64,000 nucleotides of DNA, taken from positions 584,001 to 648,000 of the forward strand of contig JAJGOT010000021.1 of the NCBI GenBank assembly GCA_022457155.1. Direction: 5' to 3'. The notes beneath the pieces are model-generated. The model ran no database searches, was not told where the DNA came from, and worked only from the letters and a program-made list of their open reading frames with translations. A program made the position numbers and the translations under genes. Positions within the stretch are counted from its first letter, which is position 1; every line of letters begins with the position of its first letter. Shown here in pieces: positions 41,382-52,758 of this stretch. The stretch comes from Cladopsammia gracilis. Lineage: Eukaryota > Cnidaria > Anthozoa > Scleractinia > Dendrophylliidae.

Positions 41382-42494
41382 CAGGGGTTCTGTCAGGGTG
41401 CGCGGGTGCGGGACCCGGTCAAACCCGCACAATTCCTAAAAATCCGCACAATCCCGCATTATACTGAAATATTTGCTTTAAATTTTAATTAAATCAGGCA
41501 TTTTTATTTATTACCAAGATTTCGAGAAACGTTTTAGGCTATTTTCAGCTCATTTGCATTCCAAACAATCGAGAAATCCCTCACTTTCCTTGAACAGCTC
41601 CAGCGGATCGATGTAAAAATAACAAGGCGTTCTCTTCGCCATCCTGGGAACCAGTCTCAGTTTTACTTCAAAATCCGACTTGCTACCAAATTTTCCGCGC
41701 GTTTTAGATGTCGTTTTCCAGATATTATGTCGTTTATCGTACCAGCCTGTTGACATTTTTTCGAGCGCTTTCGCTTCCTCTTTCAGTTTAATATTTCGTG
41801 GACCGAAGAAGAAACAACCTCGTTCCCAGGGTCTTCTCCTTCCCGTCCCCTGGAGCCAGAGAGAGAAAGACCCTGGCACAGTCTGGTCACCTGTCTCCCA
41901 GAATAAAAAAACTCCCCCACGAGGGGTCCCTGTTTCTGGAAGTTTTATCAACAAAAGTTTTTGTCAACATCAAAACGAGGCGGTCTTCGGCGGTTGAGAT
42001 CCGCTTTATTTTTTTAGCAGCCTTCACTTTGCGATCGTAAGTAGCAGCTACTGGAGCATAAATATCAAACCAAAACAAGTCAAGTGCCTGGAAGTAATTT
42101 ACTCTGGAATATATACTATCGGTGTACTGCCAACAGTATACGGAAAATAAATCATCTTCCATCTTTTACCCGGGCTTTTCTTGGACAAAATCAACTCTCG
42201 ATCGACAATGTGATTTTGTTGAGACAAATTAAAAAACAGCCGCAAATGGGCGATTGCTGGGTACATTTTAATCCCCAAAGTAAAACATCTATTTCTATTT
42301 TTCATTTATGCAGAATTTGCTCCCTGTCACATTTTTTTGGTCTGGCTAGAACATTGGTGATTGAATATTTGGTTGGTCACAGGATTACGCAATCCCGCAC
42401 AATTTCTCGAACAATCTAAGTTTCTATTTCCCGCACAATTGCCCCAAAACTCCCGCACAATTTTATTTTTTCCCGCACCCTGTCAGAATCCCTG
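41382..42494. mobile_element. hAT-like TIR element, non-autonomous
   Basis: The termini are CAGGGGTTCTGTCAGGGTGC and the complement of CAGGGATTCTGACAGGGTGC. CAGGG-type ends suggest hAT. Subterminal CCCGCACAATT motifs repeat several times at both ends. I could not see a clear 8-bp duplication. The minus frame at 41550-41750 (TGWYDKRHNIWKTTSKTRGK, PCYFYIDPLELFKESE) may be a coding remnant. A nested MITE-like segment with GGTCTTCTCCTTCCCGTCCC is at about 41820-41880. Confidence 0.65.
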
Positions 42495-42589
42495 GACTAA
42501 GCATTGATATTACAAGGAGAGATTTAATGCTGATCACTATAAAGTCTTGCATTCAATTGTGATGACACTGATGACTATTTTTTAAATAG

Positions 42590-42834
42590 AAAGCCAACGT
42601 CAGATAGCTCAAAATGGCCACAATACACAGTTACAGATCAACAGTACATCTCACTGAGTCCATCGTCTTCTGTTCAAAAGAACATGCTTCCAGAAAAGAT
42701 GGCCTTTTGGAATGAACTTGTCCCTACTTTTACAGAACCTGCTGTAACAATGCAACCAGTAAAACCGCCTACAACACCAATGACTCCTGCCAGTCTAGCG
42801 CCAACAGCACATAAGGAGGCCAGTGTTGATAAAG
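42590..42834 (+). CDS. Carboxylesterase/neuroligin-like protein, C-terminal esterase exon
   Basis: An AG acceptor precedes 42590 and the frame encodes KWPQYTVTDQQYISLSP followed by MAFWNELVPTF, the hallmark C-terminal helix region of type-B carboxylesterases (cholinesterases, neuroligins, neurotactin). A Thr/Pro-rich stalk follows and the exon ends AAAG|GT in phase 1, matching the next exon. Catalytic Ser, Glu and His would lie in upstream exons, which I could not find in this window, so enzymatic versus adhesive function is undecided. Confidence 0.85.
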
Positions 42835-43455
42835 GTTGGAATTTCATGATTGGAAGTTGGTGTTGTTCAATGTTAGGTGTCAGGCAGTGGCAAATTGAAC
42901 TCTAGCCTGTATACAGCTGATCTCTCCCATGAGAAAAGTCGGAGAAAGGGAGGGGGCAGCTGTACACAGGCTAGAAACATGGGAGAAAAGGGGTAAGGAG
43001 GGGTACAGGAAGTAGGAGAGTGAGAAGAGGAGGTGTGGGGGGGGGGGGGGGAATGGGAGGCAAGAGGTTTTGATCTGCACCGCCCGGTCCATGCACTTTC
43101 ACAAATGTTTTCTGTTACATATAACAATCTGTGTGGGAGTAGATACACACTGATGAAACAGGGCATAGTTAGAAGAGGGGAACTATGAACAGGGAGACTA
43201 GGCAACTGTTCTGTGAACAGTAATGAAACATTTGGCATTCCAATCTTGCTAATTATTCTAGCCAACAGATGCGTGTATGATTGCAGTCTGCAGTCTTTCC
43301 CTTCATTAAGGAAACATGGAAAGCCGTACAAATTTAGAGCAACAATTTGTCTTTTGAATCAGCCCTCTTAATTTCCACTGAATGAACCAATGATTTTCAT
43401 TCAAATAACTCAACTGTTACCATGTTTCCACCAATACCATAACTCCATCATTCAT

Positions 43456-43741
43456 TAGAGCAGTTTTCAATTGAGTGTCGTAAAACCAAAACCAAAGTAA
43501 TTACTCTGACCAATCATAGCAGTCGTAAACTATCCAATGAACCAATCAGAGCTTGAAGCAATTACATGTCGGCGGCGTCAAGCACGGGAAAACGCGTGAG
43601 AGTAAGTCACGATTGGTTTTGGTTTTACTTCTGATTGGTCGAGAAAGTGGTGTGAGATTTTTTAGCCAATCACAAAGCGTAGCAATGCAAAGCCAAAGCA
43701 ATTGTGTAATTACTTTTCACACTCAATTGAAAACTGCTCTA
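43456..43741. mobile_element. MITE with TAGAGCAG termini
   Basis: A 286-bp element with TIRs TAGAGCAGTTTTCAATTGAG at both ends and AGTAATTAC motifs inside each. TA at the borders fits a Tc1/mariner-type target. No coding sequence. Confidence 0.85.
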
Positions 43742-43904
43742 TCAGTTATAAACCAAATAGTCTTGATTTGCTTTGACAAATGCTCGAAACGTCAGCTTTT
43801 GAATCATTTTACGGTGGCCAATATACCTTACCTTTTTGAGTCCATATTATAGAACTACCGTAGAGTTCCAAAAGTCGCTGCCCCCGTTACATTCGGAATT
43901 AGCA

Positions 43905-44420
43905 GGTCTAAGGGGCCGCAACTTTCGATCAGCCGCCACTTTCGGGTAGCCGTTACTTTCGGGTAGCCGTTACTTTCGGGTAGCCGTTACTTTCGGGTAG
44001 CCGCTTCTTTCGGGTAGCCGTTACTTTCGGGTAGCTGTTACTTTCGGGTAGCCGCTTCTTTCGGGTAGCCGTTACTTTCGGGTAGCTGTTACTTTCGGGT
44101 AGCCGTTACTTTCGGGTAGCTGTTACTTTCGGGTATCCGCTACTTTCGGGTAGCCGCTACTTTCGGGTAGCCGCTACTTTCGGGTAGCCGCTACTTTCGG
44201 GTAGCCGCCACTTTCGGGTAGCCGTTACTTTCGGGTAGCTGTTACTTTCGGGTAGCCGCTAATTTCGGGTAGCCGCCACTTTCGGGTAGCCGTTACTTTC
44301 GGGTAGCTGTTACTTTCGGGTAGCCGCTACTTTCGGGGGGCGTTACTTTCGGGTAGCTGTTACTTTCGGGTAGCTGTTACTTTCGGGTAGCAGCTACTTT
44401 CGGGTAGCCGTTACTTTCGG
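43905..44420. repeat. 17-bp minisatellite TACTTTCGGGTAGCCGT
   Basis: About 28 units with CCG/CTG/CAG and T/C variants; variant order suggests slippage plus local block duplication. Confidence 0.95.
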
Positions 44421-44507
44421 GCACGTAAAATATGTGAGTAATTGAAAAATAGAACGATGATAAACACAACCACAGAATAGGCATAATGTTATTTTAATTC
44501 TCTCTTG

Positions 44508-44765
44508 CTCATTGATTATTCGGCATTCCTCAGCATTATTGTACAGTAAAACACTAAGCTATCCCATCTGCAGGGGACGTTAGACCTCAGTATGGTATTG
44601 ATTATTCGGCATTCCTCGGCATTATTGTACAGTAAAACAGTAAGCTATCCCATCTGCAGGGGACGTTAGACCTCAGTGTGGTATTGATTATTCGGCATTC
44701 CTCGGCATTATTGTACAGTAAAACACTATGCTATCCCATCTGCAGGGGACGTTAGACCTCAGTAT
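44508..44765. repeat. Three tandem units of about 98 bp
   Basis: Each unit contains GATTATTCGGCATTCCTC, GTACAGTAAAACA and CATCTGCAGGGGACGTTAG, with only a few changes between copies. Confidence 0.95.
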
Positions 44766-44967
44766 GGATTGGACCATTACTCCCGGGGAACCGTTAGTTT
44801 CGGATGGGTCGTTACTTTCGGGAATTACTAGAAAGGTCCGTATATCTAACGTTACTTTCGGGGGCCGCTACTTTCAAACTCTACGGTATTATAAGGATCA
44901 ATAGTTGAACTGACAAATGAGATATATGATAAGTGAATCATATTTGTGAACTGCGTATTGAGAATGT

Positions 44968-45129
44968 AAAGTGAAGAAATGATCATCGCAGTTGTGTTTG
45001 CAATTTAAGCAATTGCAAAGAAGCCTGAAAAAAATTCAGGGCTTCAACGGGAAGCCCTGAATTTTTTTCAGGCTTCTTTGCAATTGCTTAAATTGCAAAC
45101 ACAACTGCGAGGATCATTTCTTCACTTTA
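44968..45129. repeat. Long near-perfect fold-back (arms about 75 bp)
   Basis: Arms from GTGAAGAAATGATCATCGCA to TTCAGGGCTT and back, with a loop of about 7 nt (CAACGGG). Likely a fold-back MITE. In the intron it would give a strong RNA hairpin. Confidence 0.92.
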
Positions 45130-45280
45130 AATAGTTCAACTGTTGCTAATTTTTATGAAAACTACACATACTTTTAAATTAGTTATAAAGTTTCAGATGA
45201 GTATGACTTTGCTTTGTTTTCCTCCCGTATGGTCTTCCATCTCTTTTCATTATTGTTTTTGTTTTTGTTTTCTTTTTCAG

Positions 45281-45417
45281 GAACTGAGTATGCTCTAATC
45301 GCACTAGTTGCTGTTTTTGGAGTTCTACTTATTGTTCTTGTGGTTGTCACGTGCCATCAAAGGCGAAAGCTGAAAAATGTCCTCTCCGAACCTGGTCCAA
45401 CTACCAGGCTAATATAG
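45281..45417 (+). CDS. Carboxylesterase/neuroligin-like protein, transmembrane last exon
   Basis: After TTTTTCAG the phase-1 frame encodes TEYALIALVAVFGVLLIVLV and VVTC, one membrane helix, then a basic stop-transfer HQRRKLK and a short tail ending with TTRLI and TAG. This makes a type I membrane protein with an extracellular esterase-like domain, the layout of neuroligins, though the tail is far shorter than in vertebrate neuroligins. The last residues could be a PDZ-binding end, but that is speculative. Confidence 0.85.
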
Positions 45418-45975
45418 TTTTGATATTTGTAGCATTGTAGTTTTAATATGGTAGTGGCGGTCATCATTTCATTGGTGGTTTCAATGGTTAATTCAAACAC
45501 AAACTGGGAAATTATTTCTCTAACTCGGCTGATTCCATTAATAGGCTGACATAGTTTCAATACTTGTGGCAATGTAGTCCTAATATTGTAGTTGCAGTAA
45601 TGTTATCATTAATTTTTTTTTTCTAATGGGTAATTCGGATGCTGGATCAACTAGTGATGATAATTATACAAAGATAACCAACACGTAATTCCAATATTCT
45701 CAAGAAAGTAGTTTTAACTTAATTAACTTGTTAAGAAGAAACAAGTCAATCTTAAGTAGTTTCTAGTCACACGATATGTGAGTTTGCAGCTGGCATTCAA
45801 AAATAATTTATAAAAGTATATAAAAAGTAAAAACTATACTATAAAAATGGCTAGTCAATATTTATTTTGTTTTAATCCCTGAAACAAGATGTAAGAACAA
45901 GTCATGATCAGCTCCCGTTAGACACAAATAATAATAATAATAAAAAACATGAGTTCGGGGTTAATAAAGTGTGTT
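45418..45975. other. 3' flank of carboxylesterase-like gene
   Basis: AT-rich; candidate AATAAA signals near 45946 and 45964. Two imperfect copies of a segment around TAGTTTTGATATTTGTAGC / TAGTTTCAATACTTGTGGC (45415, 45551) show a small tandem duplication. Confidence 0.5.
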
Positions 45976-47227
45976 ATAGCGGAGCACTTGCCAGGCCGAA
46001 GGCCTGGCTGCGCAGCTCCATACTCATAGAACCATGCCCGTCATTTTTCATGGTCATGGCTAGCGGAATGTTTCGCGGGCGCGCGTGTGCCCGACCTCCG
46101 CCGCCGCCGTCGCGCAGGACTAGCTTGCCTTCGCGCAGGACTAGCTCGCGGGCGCGTATGACGTCGCAAAACATGCGCGTACGACGTTATGTTGAAACCA
46201 AAGCGAGGCTTTGTTTTTCGCGCGGTTACACGGCCGAATGTCACGTCAGCTAGAAAAACACTTTGATGTTTTGCTGTGAATTTACTAAGCGGAGAAAACC
46301 GTTGAAATTAAAGGCGTTATTTCCCTTAATATTTTGCGGTTTGCTACTCAAGACAAGGATACTAATTAAGGGATACTCAGAAGCCGCTTTAGTGGAAAAA
46401 GACGAGCTTTCAGGGATGAAATCTTGCTTCGAGAAACTTCATGTATTACGTTTTTATCAATGCGGGAGATATTTGTTTTCTACGGATTTCAGAACCAAGC
46501 AAGCGAGGGACTTAAAGGTAAAACAGATTAAGTTTTCGATGAGAATTTATGTTGATATCAATCTGTGAGTGACTTTTTATTGGTGTTATTGTTAGTTTTG
46601 GAGAATTGATTTTAAAACGTGCTTAAATTCAGTTGTATCGATCTCTTGAATTTCATCGAAGAAAGCTTGAACTCGATGAGCTATAATTAAGCTTAAATGG
46701 TACGCGTTTTGCTTTTAAACGTAAACTAATGGAGATTTGAATAAATTTTTTCGAAATAAGATTGTGTTGTCCATTTTTATGTGTTTGTTCATTCATTAAA
46801 TAGATTGAAAAGCGATTTTATGTAAACAAAACAAGACTTTGATTTTATAGTACAGTTCTATCTTCACTCGTATCGCCTTATGCAAATATGTTTGTGTATT
46901 TTTGCAATTTTTGATTTTCAAATCAGTTTCTCGGGCAATTTTTGACTAACAAAAACTGTATTTTATTCGGAAACTAGTGGTACTAGTTATTCTAGACAGG
47001 GAAAAGTTGTTTTTGTGAACTTTTGTACGGTCTATAAAAATTTACTGTGCAGACAGTCGCGTAATACTGTTTTTGAGAATTGCTAAAATTGAAAATAGCC
47101 CGTTCGTCAATCTTAATTCTTGTGCTTCCAACCTTTCACCTTAGTTAAGTTTCACCTTGGTTAAGTTTCACCTTAATTAAGCTTGTTCAAAGTGCGACGC
47201 TGTTAGGCTTGGGCTATCTATATATAT
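45976..47227 (-). mobile_element. Hairpin repeat H, copy C
   Basis: A full-length inverted copy relative to copy A, from AGCGGAGCACTTGCCAGGCC to GGCTTGGGCTATCTATATAT. Terminal hairpin GCCAGGCC-GAA-GGCCTGGC at about 45989-46007. Very similar to copy A. Confidence 0.85.
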
Positions 47228-47346
47228 TAGCTGAATATTTCCCAAACAGTCAACCTTGGTATTAGGTAAGATGTTAGTTTACTGGGGATAGTTGAGTTCC
47301 TTTAACATCATTATTGCTTCGTGTAACGAGATTTCATCTCGGCAAA

Positions 47347-47381
<35 letters not shown>

Positions 47382-48180
47382 CCCCCCCCCCCCCAATATA
47401 AGGGTCATACCGTTTATGGTACCTCTGGGGTATTTTGATATACTTATGGGTGTTTTGGTGTCCCTGGGGGTGTTTTGGTTCCCCCGGGGTGTGTTGATAT
47501 CCTTGGGGTATTTTGGTATCCCTGGGGTGTTTTGGCTCCCCTGGGGATGTTCAATTCAAACATATCCTCAGCTGTAGCTATCAAGGTAACGATAAGGGTG
47601 AAGACAATATAAATATTAATGTTTCTGCTTTTTAAGTTCCCAGTTAAGGGTGGACTCAACCTAAATTTGAATGAAATTTGAAGAGGTTTTAAGACGGGAT
47701 AGAAGAATGAAAATTATTTTTGGAACACCAACAATCCTTCTAGAAAATCTATCTCCTCCCAAATATACCCCAAAATCACCCAAAAGTTCACAAAACACCC
47801 CACAACATAAATTCACTGGATGAGCATAGAGTTTTTGGATTGCTTGTAACGTGAACGATATATTTCCATTTTAAAAAGCCTTGTCAAGTGGCTGAAAAAT
47901 GGCGTTTTGGTTAAGTACCTCCTTAAGTTTAAGTAAATCTGAGAGGAAAAATATGTAGTGGACCATAATACGAAGTTCTGGTACCTTTTTAAAAAAAAAA
48001 ATTGACGAGCGCACCCGTCGCTTTTGTACACCCCCTCCCCCTTCCCCTCCCCCGAAACCCGGATTTCGCCAATATGGGTGGTAAGAGAAGGCGTACACGA
48101 GGAATGAATAGAGAGATTGAGCTGTGTTCTATCATAATTCCACGAATTAAAGCTTGATTCCTACTATCGACGTAAGCGGA
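47228..48180. other. Spacer with long C homopolymer
   Basis: A C-rich run at about 47349-47394 and short GGGGTRTTTTGGTRTCC repeats (47425-47550). No gene supported. Confidence 0.45.
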
Positions 48181-48224
48181 ATCGTAATCGAAATTGCAAG
48201 AAACTTTCGATCTAGTAGCAATCG

Positions 48225-48546
48225 AAACGACGGAAGCAGATAGTAAGCGACGGAAGCAGATAGTAAGCGACGGAAGCAGAAGCGGAATCGGAAGAAAAAG
48301 GAAACCTTCTGATCCTTCCGATTCCGATTGCGACTCCGAACTGCTGAAGAGGATTCATTTGAATGGTCACACCGTAGGATTTCGTCCATCGACTGAAAAG
48401 TTAGAACTAATTGTGCCATGCAATAGTACTGCTGAAGAGGTTTCATTTGAATGGTCACACCGTAGGATTTCATCAACAGACTCAAAAGTTAGAACAAATG
48501 GTACCATGCAAAAGTACTGCTGAAGAGGTTTCATTTGAATGGTCAC
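48225..48546. repeat. Tandem repeats: 20-bp and about 84-bp units
   Basis: GCGACGGAAGCAGATAGTAA repeats about three times (48235-48285). A longer unit with TTTGAATGGTCACACCGTAG and TCATCAACAGACTCAAAAGT then repeats to 48546; it is split by the MITE at 48547. Confidence 0.85.
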
Positions 48547-48682
48547 ACCATACACCTTATTCCACCTTATTCTTTTATATGCATTTTAATTAGCCCTTTT
48601 GGCCTCGTCAGCATGTGCAAAATACAAAGGAATTTTCAAGCGAAAATGAGGCTGAGGGCTAATTAGTAATAGTAATTGGATT

Positions 48683-48723
<41 letters not shown>

Positions 48724-49035
48724 AAATCGGCCGAGCGCGAAGCGCGAGGTCGATTTGAAATTACGAGCAAAAAAAAAAACAGGAAAACAGCAAAAACGAT
48801 CCATTCAAATGCAACTGATTGAAGCGCGCGCAACATAGGTGTCCAATTTCAGCTATCCAATTACAACCTTTTGTAATTGGACGGCTGTAATTGGACACCC
48901 ACGTGACCGCGCGCCAATTACGCGAGAAATAGGCGCGCGGATGACCAATCACAATCGAGAATTTTGCTATTGGTACGATTAAAATGCATATAAAAGAATA
49001 ATGAATTGGCCGCCATTTTGGAATAAGGTGTATAG
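48547..49035. mobile_element. MITE with TACACCTTATTCCA termini
   Basis: Inverted ends TACACCTTATTCCA, with a second inverted block TTTTATATGCATTTTAAT / its complement inside. It interrupts the tandem array, whose next unit resumes at TAGGATTTCATCAACAG. Interior palindrome around 48722-48765. No coding sequence. Confidence 0.8.
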
Positions 49036-50090
49036 GATTTCATCAACAGACTCAAAAGTTAGTTACTGCTGATTATGTCATTTCCATGTAACATATCTGG
49101 TTACGAGATTATGTAACAAGTACTAAGTATGTTTTGTTCTTATTGAAATGAGGATTGCATAAATGTAGGGTGTTTTTGTTATTCTCTTGGTTGTCTTTCT
49201 TTTATTTTTTTTTTTTGCTTGAAAAAATTTAATGTTAACCTATTTATTATTGTTTTTATTCTACTTGCAATTCATTGTGTGCGGCAAAAAAAAAAAATAA
49301 TAATAAAAATAAAAAAAAATAAATTAAGTCGCCATGGGCTCTGCCATCCCTGAACCATGATCGAAGCATTGCCACAAATGACAAATCCTTTGACGAAATC
49401 CACCGAGATATATTTTTGACAATTTTCTTACTTTCAACTTTGTTCAAATTCGAGTAAAAATGTCAGACTATTCTTCCACACTGTACCCATCAATTCCGGT
49501 AACGGCGTAATCTCTCTGGGGGAGGGGTGGCTTGTGTCGAACGTCCGAATTCTGGAAGTTGCGCTGATTGAACTAGACAAAAGGCTCTTAGGGACTCTTC
49601 ATATGACCCCGATTGATCGGGCTGGCCCGGTTAACGAGATCTCGCCTCACTTCTATTTTCTTTCAGGTAAAATTTGCAATGTGTTCATATGAGAATGCGG
49701 ACTGGCCCGGTTACACACGGAACATTTCATTCCGCTTACCAGGCCAGCCCAGGTACTAGATTCGTATAAAAAGGCCCTGAGATCACTATGTGGGTATGTG
49801 TGATTTAAAACGTCTAGGTAGGAAATAAAACATCTGAGCCAGGTGAAGCCACGTGAAGGTCTAACCATTTGCAGATGTCATAACAAATGCAATACCTACG
49901 TCCTCAGTTATTTAAGTCTGCGCAACGGTGGATTCCTCTTCCTTGAGCCACAAAATGGCGAAAAGGAGCAACAAAAGTGTTTCTTCTTTTCACACGCCAC
50001 TTTCCTTTACGTGCGCGCCTCTGTGGCTTTAGGAAAAGCAAACGACTTCTACGTAGGCTCTCAGTTATTTTAAGGCCATTAATGTTGGTC

Positions 50091-50152
50091 CCATGGGCCG
50101 GGATTCGAACCCGCGGCCTCTCGCTCTATCAACTGAGCTAAGCAGGGGGCGG
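50091..50152 (-). other. tRNA-like SINE head, truncated
   Basis: On the minus strand TAGCTCAGTTGATAGAGC (box A) and GGGTTCGAATCCCG (box B) are in place, but only about 10 nt separate the arms where an anticodon arm should be, so it is not a functional tRNA. Confidence 0.7.
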
Positions 50153-50847
50153 TGCGTGAAAAGATAGTAACCACTTATAAATTACACGCTGAATATCCTC
50201 TTCGAACAATTAATAACAACAACATTGATTTTTATTTATCAGCATCAGCATGTTTATTAATAGCACACTACTAAAAAGCGAAGTTAAGTTACAATTCTAA
50301 CCAATACTGTATACATAATAGTTTGTAATACAAAATGATATACATCTGTACGTTAGACTGGAAGGTGGTCAGTACGTCTGCTTTTTACTCATAGCAACCG
50401 ACTCAGCTTAATTTTATGAGAATCGCAGTTTTGCCATATATTAGTTAGGAAAAAACAACTTTCTTATCGGTGCACATATTGTACATTTTTCAGCTCACGG
50501 TAACACATTCAGTTAAAAAGTTTACAATCTGAACTGTCATTGTAGCTGATTTTTCAGCTTTGAGTTAAAAAAAAATCCTTGTTTAGACCACCATCCCTAG
50601 ATTAATTATAATTAATTTGAGCATGCGCGTTACATCTTTCCAGGTTTTATACAATGCTATCATATTTTCGATTGATGCAAATAAGCAATCAAAATATGTA
50701 CGATAAGGAACACAATACTATTAAATTCATGTTTCTGAAAAAGCTATCATTTCGTTTAATACATTTGTACCGATGAGCAAAACTATGCATTGAATAAAGA
50801 AATAAAAAACGCGCCGAGCGCATTATAGAGTTATATAAACACGCGGG

Positions 50848-51063
50848 AATTTTTAAGAACACAAGAGAAGTGCAGAGAAGCACGAGCCAAAGGCGAGTGC
50901 TTCTCGCACTTCTCGAGTGTTCTTAAAAATTCCGGTAGTTTCTTGGTGTTGCGGATGGTGTGATCACTAAAAGACGTAAAACAAAAGATTCAAAAGACAC
51001 TGAACAATACCCATACCACAACACAAAAGCTAACCAACAATGGCTTCCGCAACACCAAGAAAC
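50848..51063. repeat. Two adjacent fold-backs
   Basis: GAATTTTTAAGAACAC and its complement form one palindrome (50848-50932); GTTTCTTGGTGTTGCGGA and its complement form a second (50938 and 51046). Confidence 0.8.
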
Positions 51064-51449
51064 ACCCAAAATTCCCAAGTGCTTTTATAACTCAACAATG
51101 CACGAGGAAGAAGTTTTTGTTATTTCTTTTATAAAATAAAAACGGTTATAATGAACCTTACGTCACGCGCGTGCTTTATCGAGTAATAATGAACTCGGTT
51201 TAACCAATCATAGCGCGCGCATTTCCTGATTATGTTTATTCTATCTTTGAAAATTCTTTTTATTTCGTCCTCTTAGTATCCTAAAGCATTTTATGTTTGA
51301 CAAAGGTACTTAGTTATAATTTGCGGAAGTTTTGGCCTTAAAAAACACATCCAAATCCTTACGACATAGCTCCTTTAAGACACCCATTTCAGTTGTCTTT
51401 AATGTTTTGTATGTAAACGTTGGATATTGAAGAAAAAAGAACGGTTTAA

Positions 51450-52387
51450 CCCTATTCAGACTGGGCTTTTTTAGGCAATCTGTGACTGGGGGGGGGGGGG
51501 GGGGGGGGCTCCTCGGACCCCCCCTTCATATCTCTGGAACCAGTAAGGCTAGGACCATGAAATTTTCACACAATGTTCATCTCCATACAAGGAAACCTCA
51601 CACCCAGTTTTGACCTGCCACACCCAATTATGACGTCACAGTGACGTAATTTTTGTTTTTCCGACGTTTCTTTGATATTTTTCCATCCAGATACTTAAAA
51701 TATCAAATATAACTGTAAAATCATCTCTTTAGTATTAAAACATAATAAATACAAACAAGGACACACTTGTAAAGCGAGAAAAGGCAAAAAAAGGCGATAA
51801 AACTGTAATTTTGAAATTATTGTCCGCCATCTTGGATCCGCCATCTTGGATCCGCCATCTTGGATTTCCTTTTTTTTCGTTGAAATTAAAATTTAAAAAA
51901 TATCTAAAAGAGAAAAGGATCAGAATGTATAAAACACGTATCAAACTAATGTCTATTATCCAAACAATGAACTTAGAAGCGTTATTTCATAAATAGTACA
52001 AAATTTTTCTCTATAAGTAAAAGTGAGCAAAAATTTACCTACCCCTTTCCCCAGATATTTGATGTTAAAAATTTTTGATGTCTTTCAAGAACTAGTCCCA
52101 AGAAAAAACTATTCTAATAAGAAAATGCACTGTAAGTCAAAAAACAAGATCTTAAAATAAAAAATTCACCATATTTTAATATTTTGAAAACCCATGTGCC
52201 AAAAACCGGTTGCCATGGCAACATGGTTAATCACACTGACATGTTATGGATACCAAAATGTCCCAAGATAAATTCTAGGAAAAGTCAGAAAATTTCAGCC
52301 TCATAGCTATTTCGGTGTAAGAGTTATCACAATTTTACTGGAGGGGGGTTCGAAAAGCCCCCCCCCCCCCCCCCAGTCTGAATAGGG
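51450..52387. mobile_element. TTAA-flanked MITE, copy 2
   Basis: About 95 percent similar to 2320-3256 and in the same orientation; TTAA at 51446-51449 and 52388-52391. Same three CCGCCATCTTGGAT units. Confidence 0.92.
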
Positions 52388-52391
52388 TTAA

Positions 52392-52754
52392 GTTGTCCTA
52401 CAGTAGCATCTTGTTTAACGAGTTAACCGTAAAAAAAAAGAACGTTTTTGGCAAGATTAGGGACGGGGGGGGGGGGGGGGGGGGGGTTGGCTTACCATGG
52501 ATCAGCCACTGCCATCATGACTTACCAATAGTATTTTTACTGATTAGATTTAAATTGCATGTCTGAATATCCTATTGTCCTTCAAGTTTAGTCATTGTTG
52601 TTTAAAACGTAAATTAATCAGAGAAAACTGAAATAAGTTCACCAGTCCCACTTGAAGATAAAAATAATAATGGCTTACCAATGATAATTTTACTAATTAA
52701 AGTTACATTGGATATTTGACGGAATAGCATAATTTCTTTAAAGTTTAAATCTCG
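52392..52754. other. Spacer between TTAA MITEs
   Basis: Contains a G homopolymer at about 52466-52487; no other feature seen. Confidence 0.45.
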
Positions 52755-52758
52755 TTAA

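Larger units (their letters stand above)
43856..44888. mobile_element. TIR element with minisatellite core
   Basis: The ends TACCGTAGAGTTCCAAAAGT and TACCGTAGAGTTTGAAAGTA (inverted) enclose about 28 units of a 17-bp repeat containing TACTTTCGGGTAGCCG (43905-44420), then three copies of a unit of about 98 bp (44508-44765). The 17-bp unit derives from the inner TIR. No open frame. No clear target duplication. Confidence 0.8.
42835..45280 (+). other. Intron of carboxylesterase-like gene, filled with mobile elements
   Basis: GT at 42835 and a pyrimidine-rich TTTTTCAG acceptor at 45273-45280. It holds a TAGAGCAG MITE, a minisatellite-ended TIR element and a long fold-back. Confidence 0.8.
49036..51445. 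other. Spacer with SINE head and palindromes, no gene seen
   Basis: Holds a tRNA-like SINE head (50091-50152) and two fold-backs (50848-50932 and 50938-51063). Short frames only. A palindromic GGCCNGGNNNNGGCCNGG-rich segment lies near 49610-49760. Confidence 0.45.

Noticed and set aside
41550..41954. 134-residue minus-strand frame as a gene
   Set aside because: It is a chimera of a possible coding remnant and a nested MITE within a hAT-like element.
42873..43331. 152-residue minus-strand frame
   Set aside because: It overlaps the start of the carboxylesterase intron on the opposite strand, is low complexity (Pro/Ser) and has no domain.
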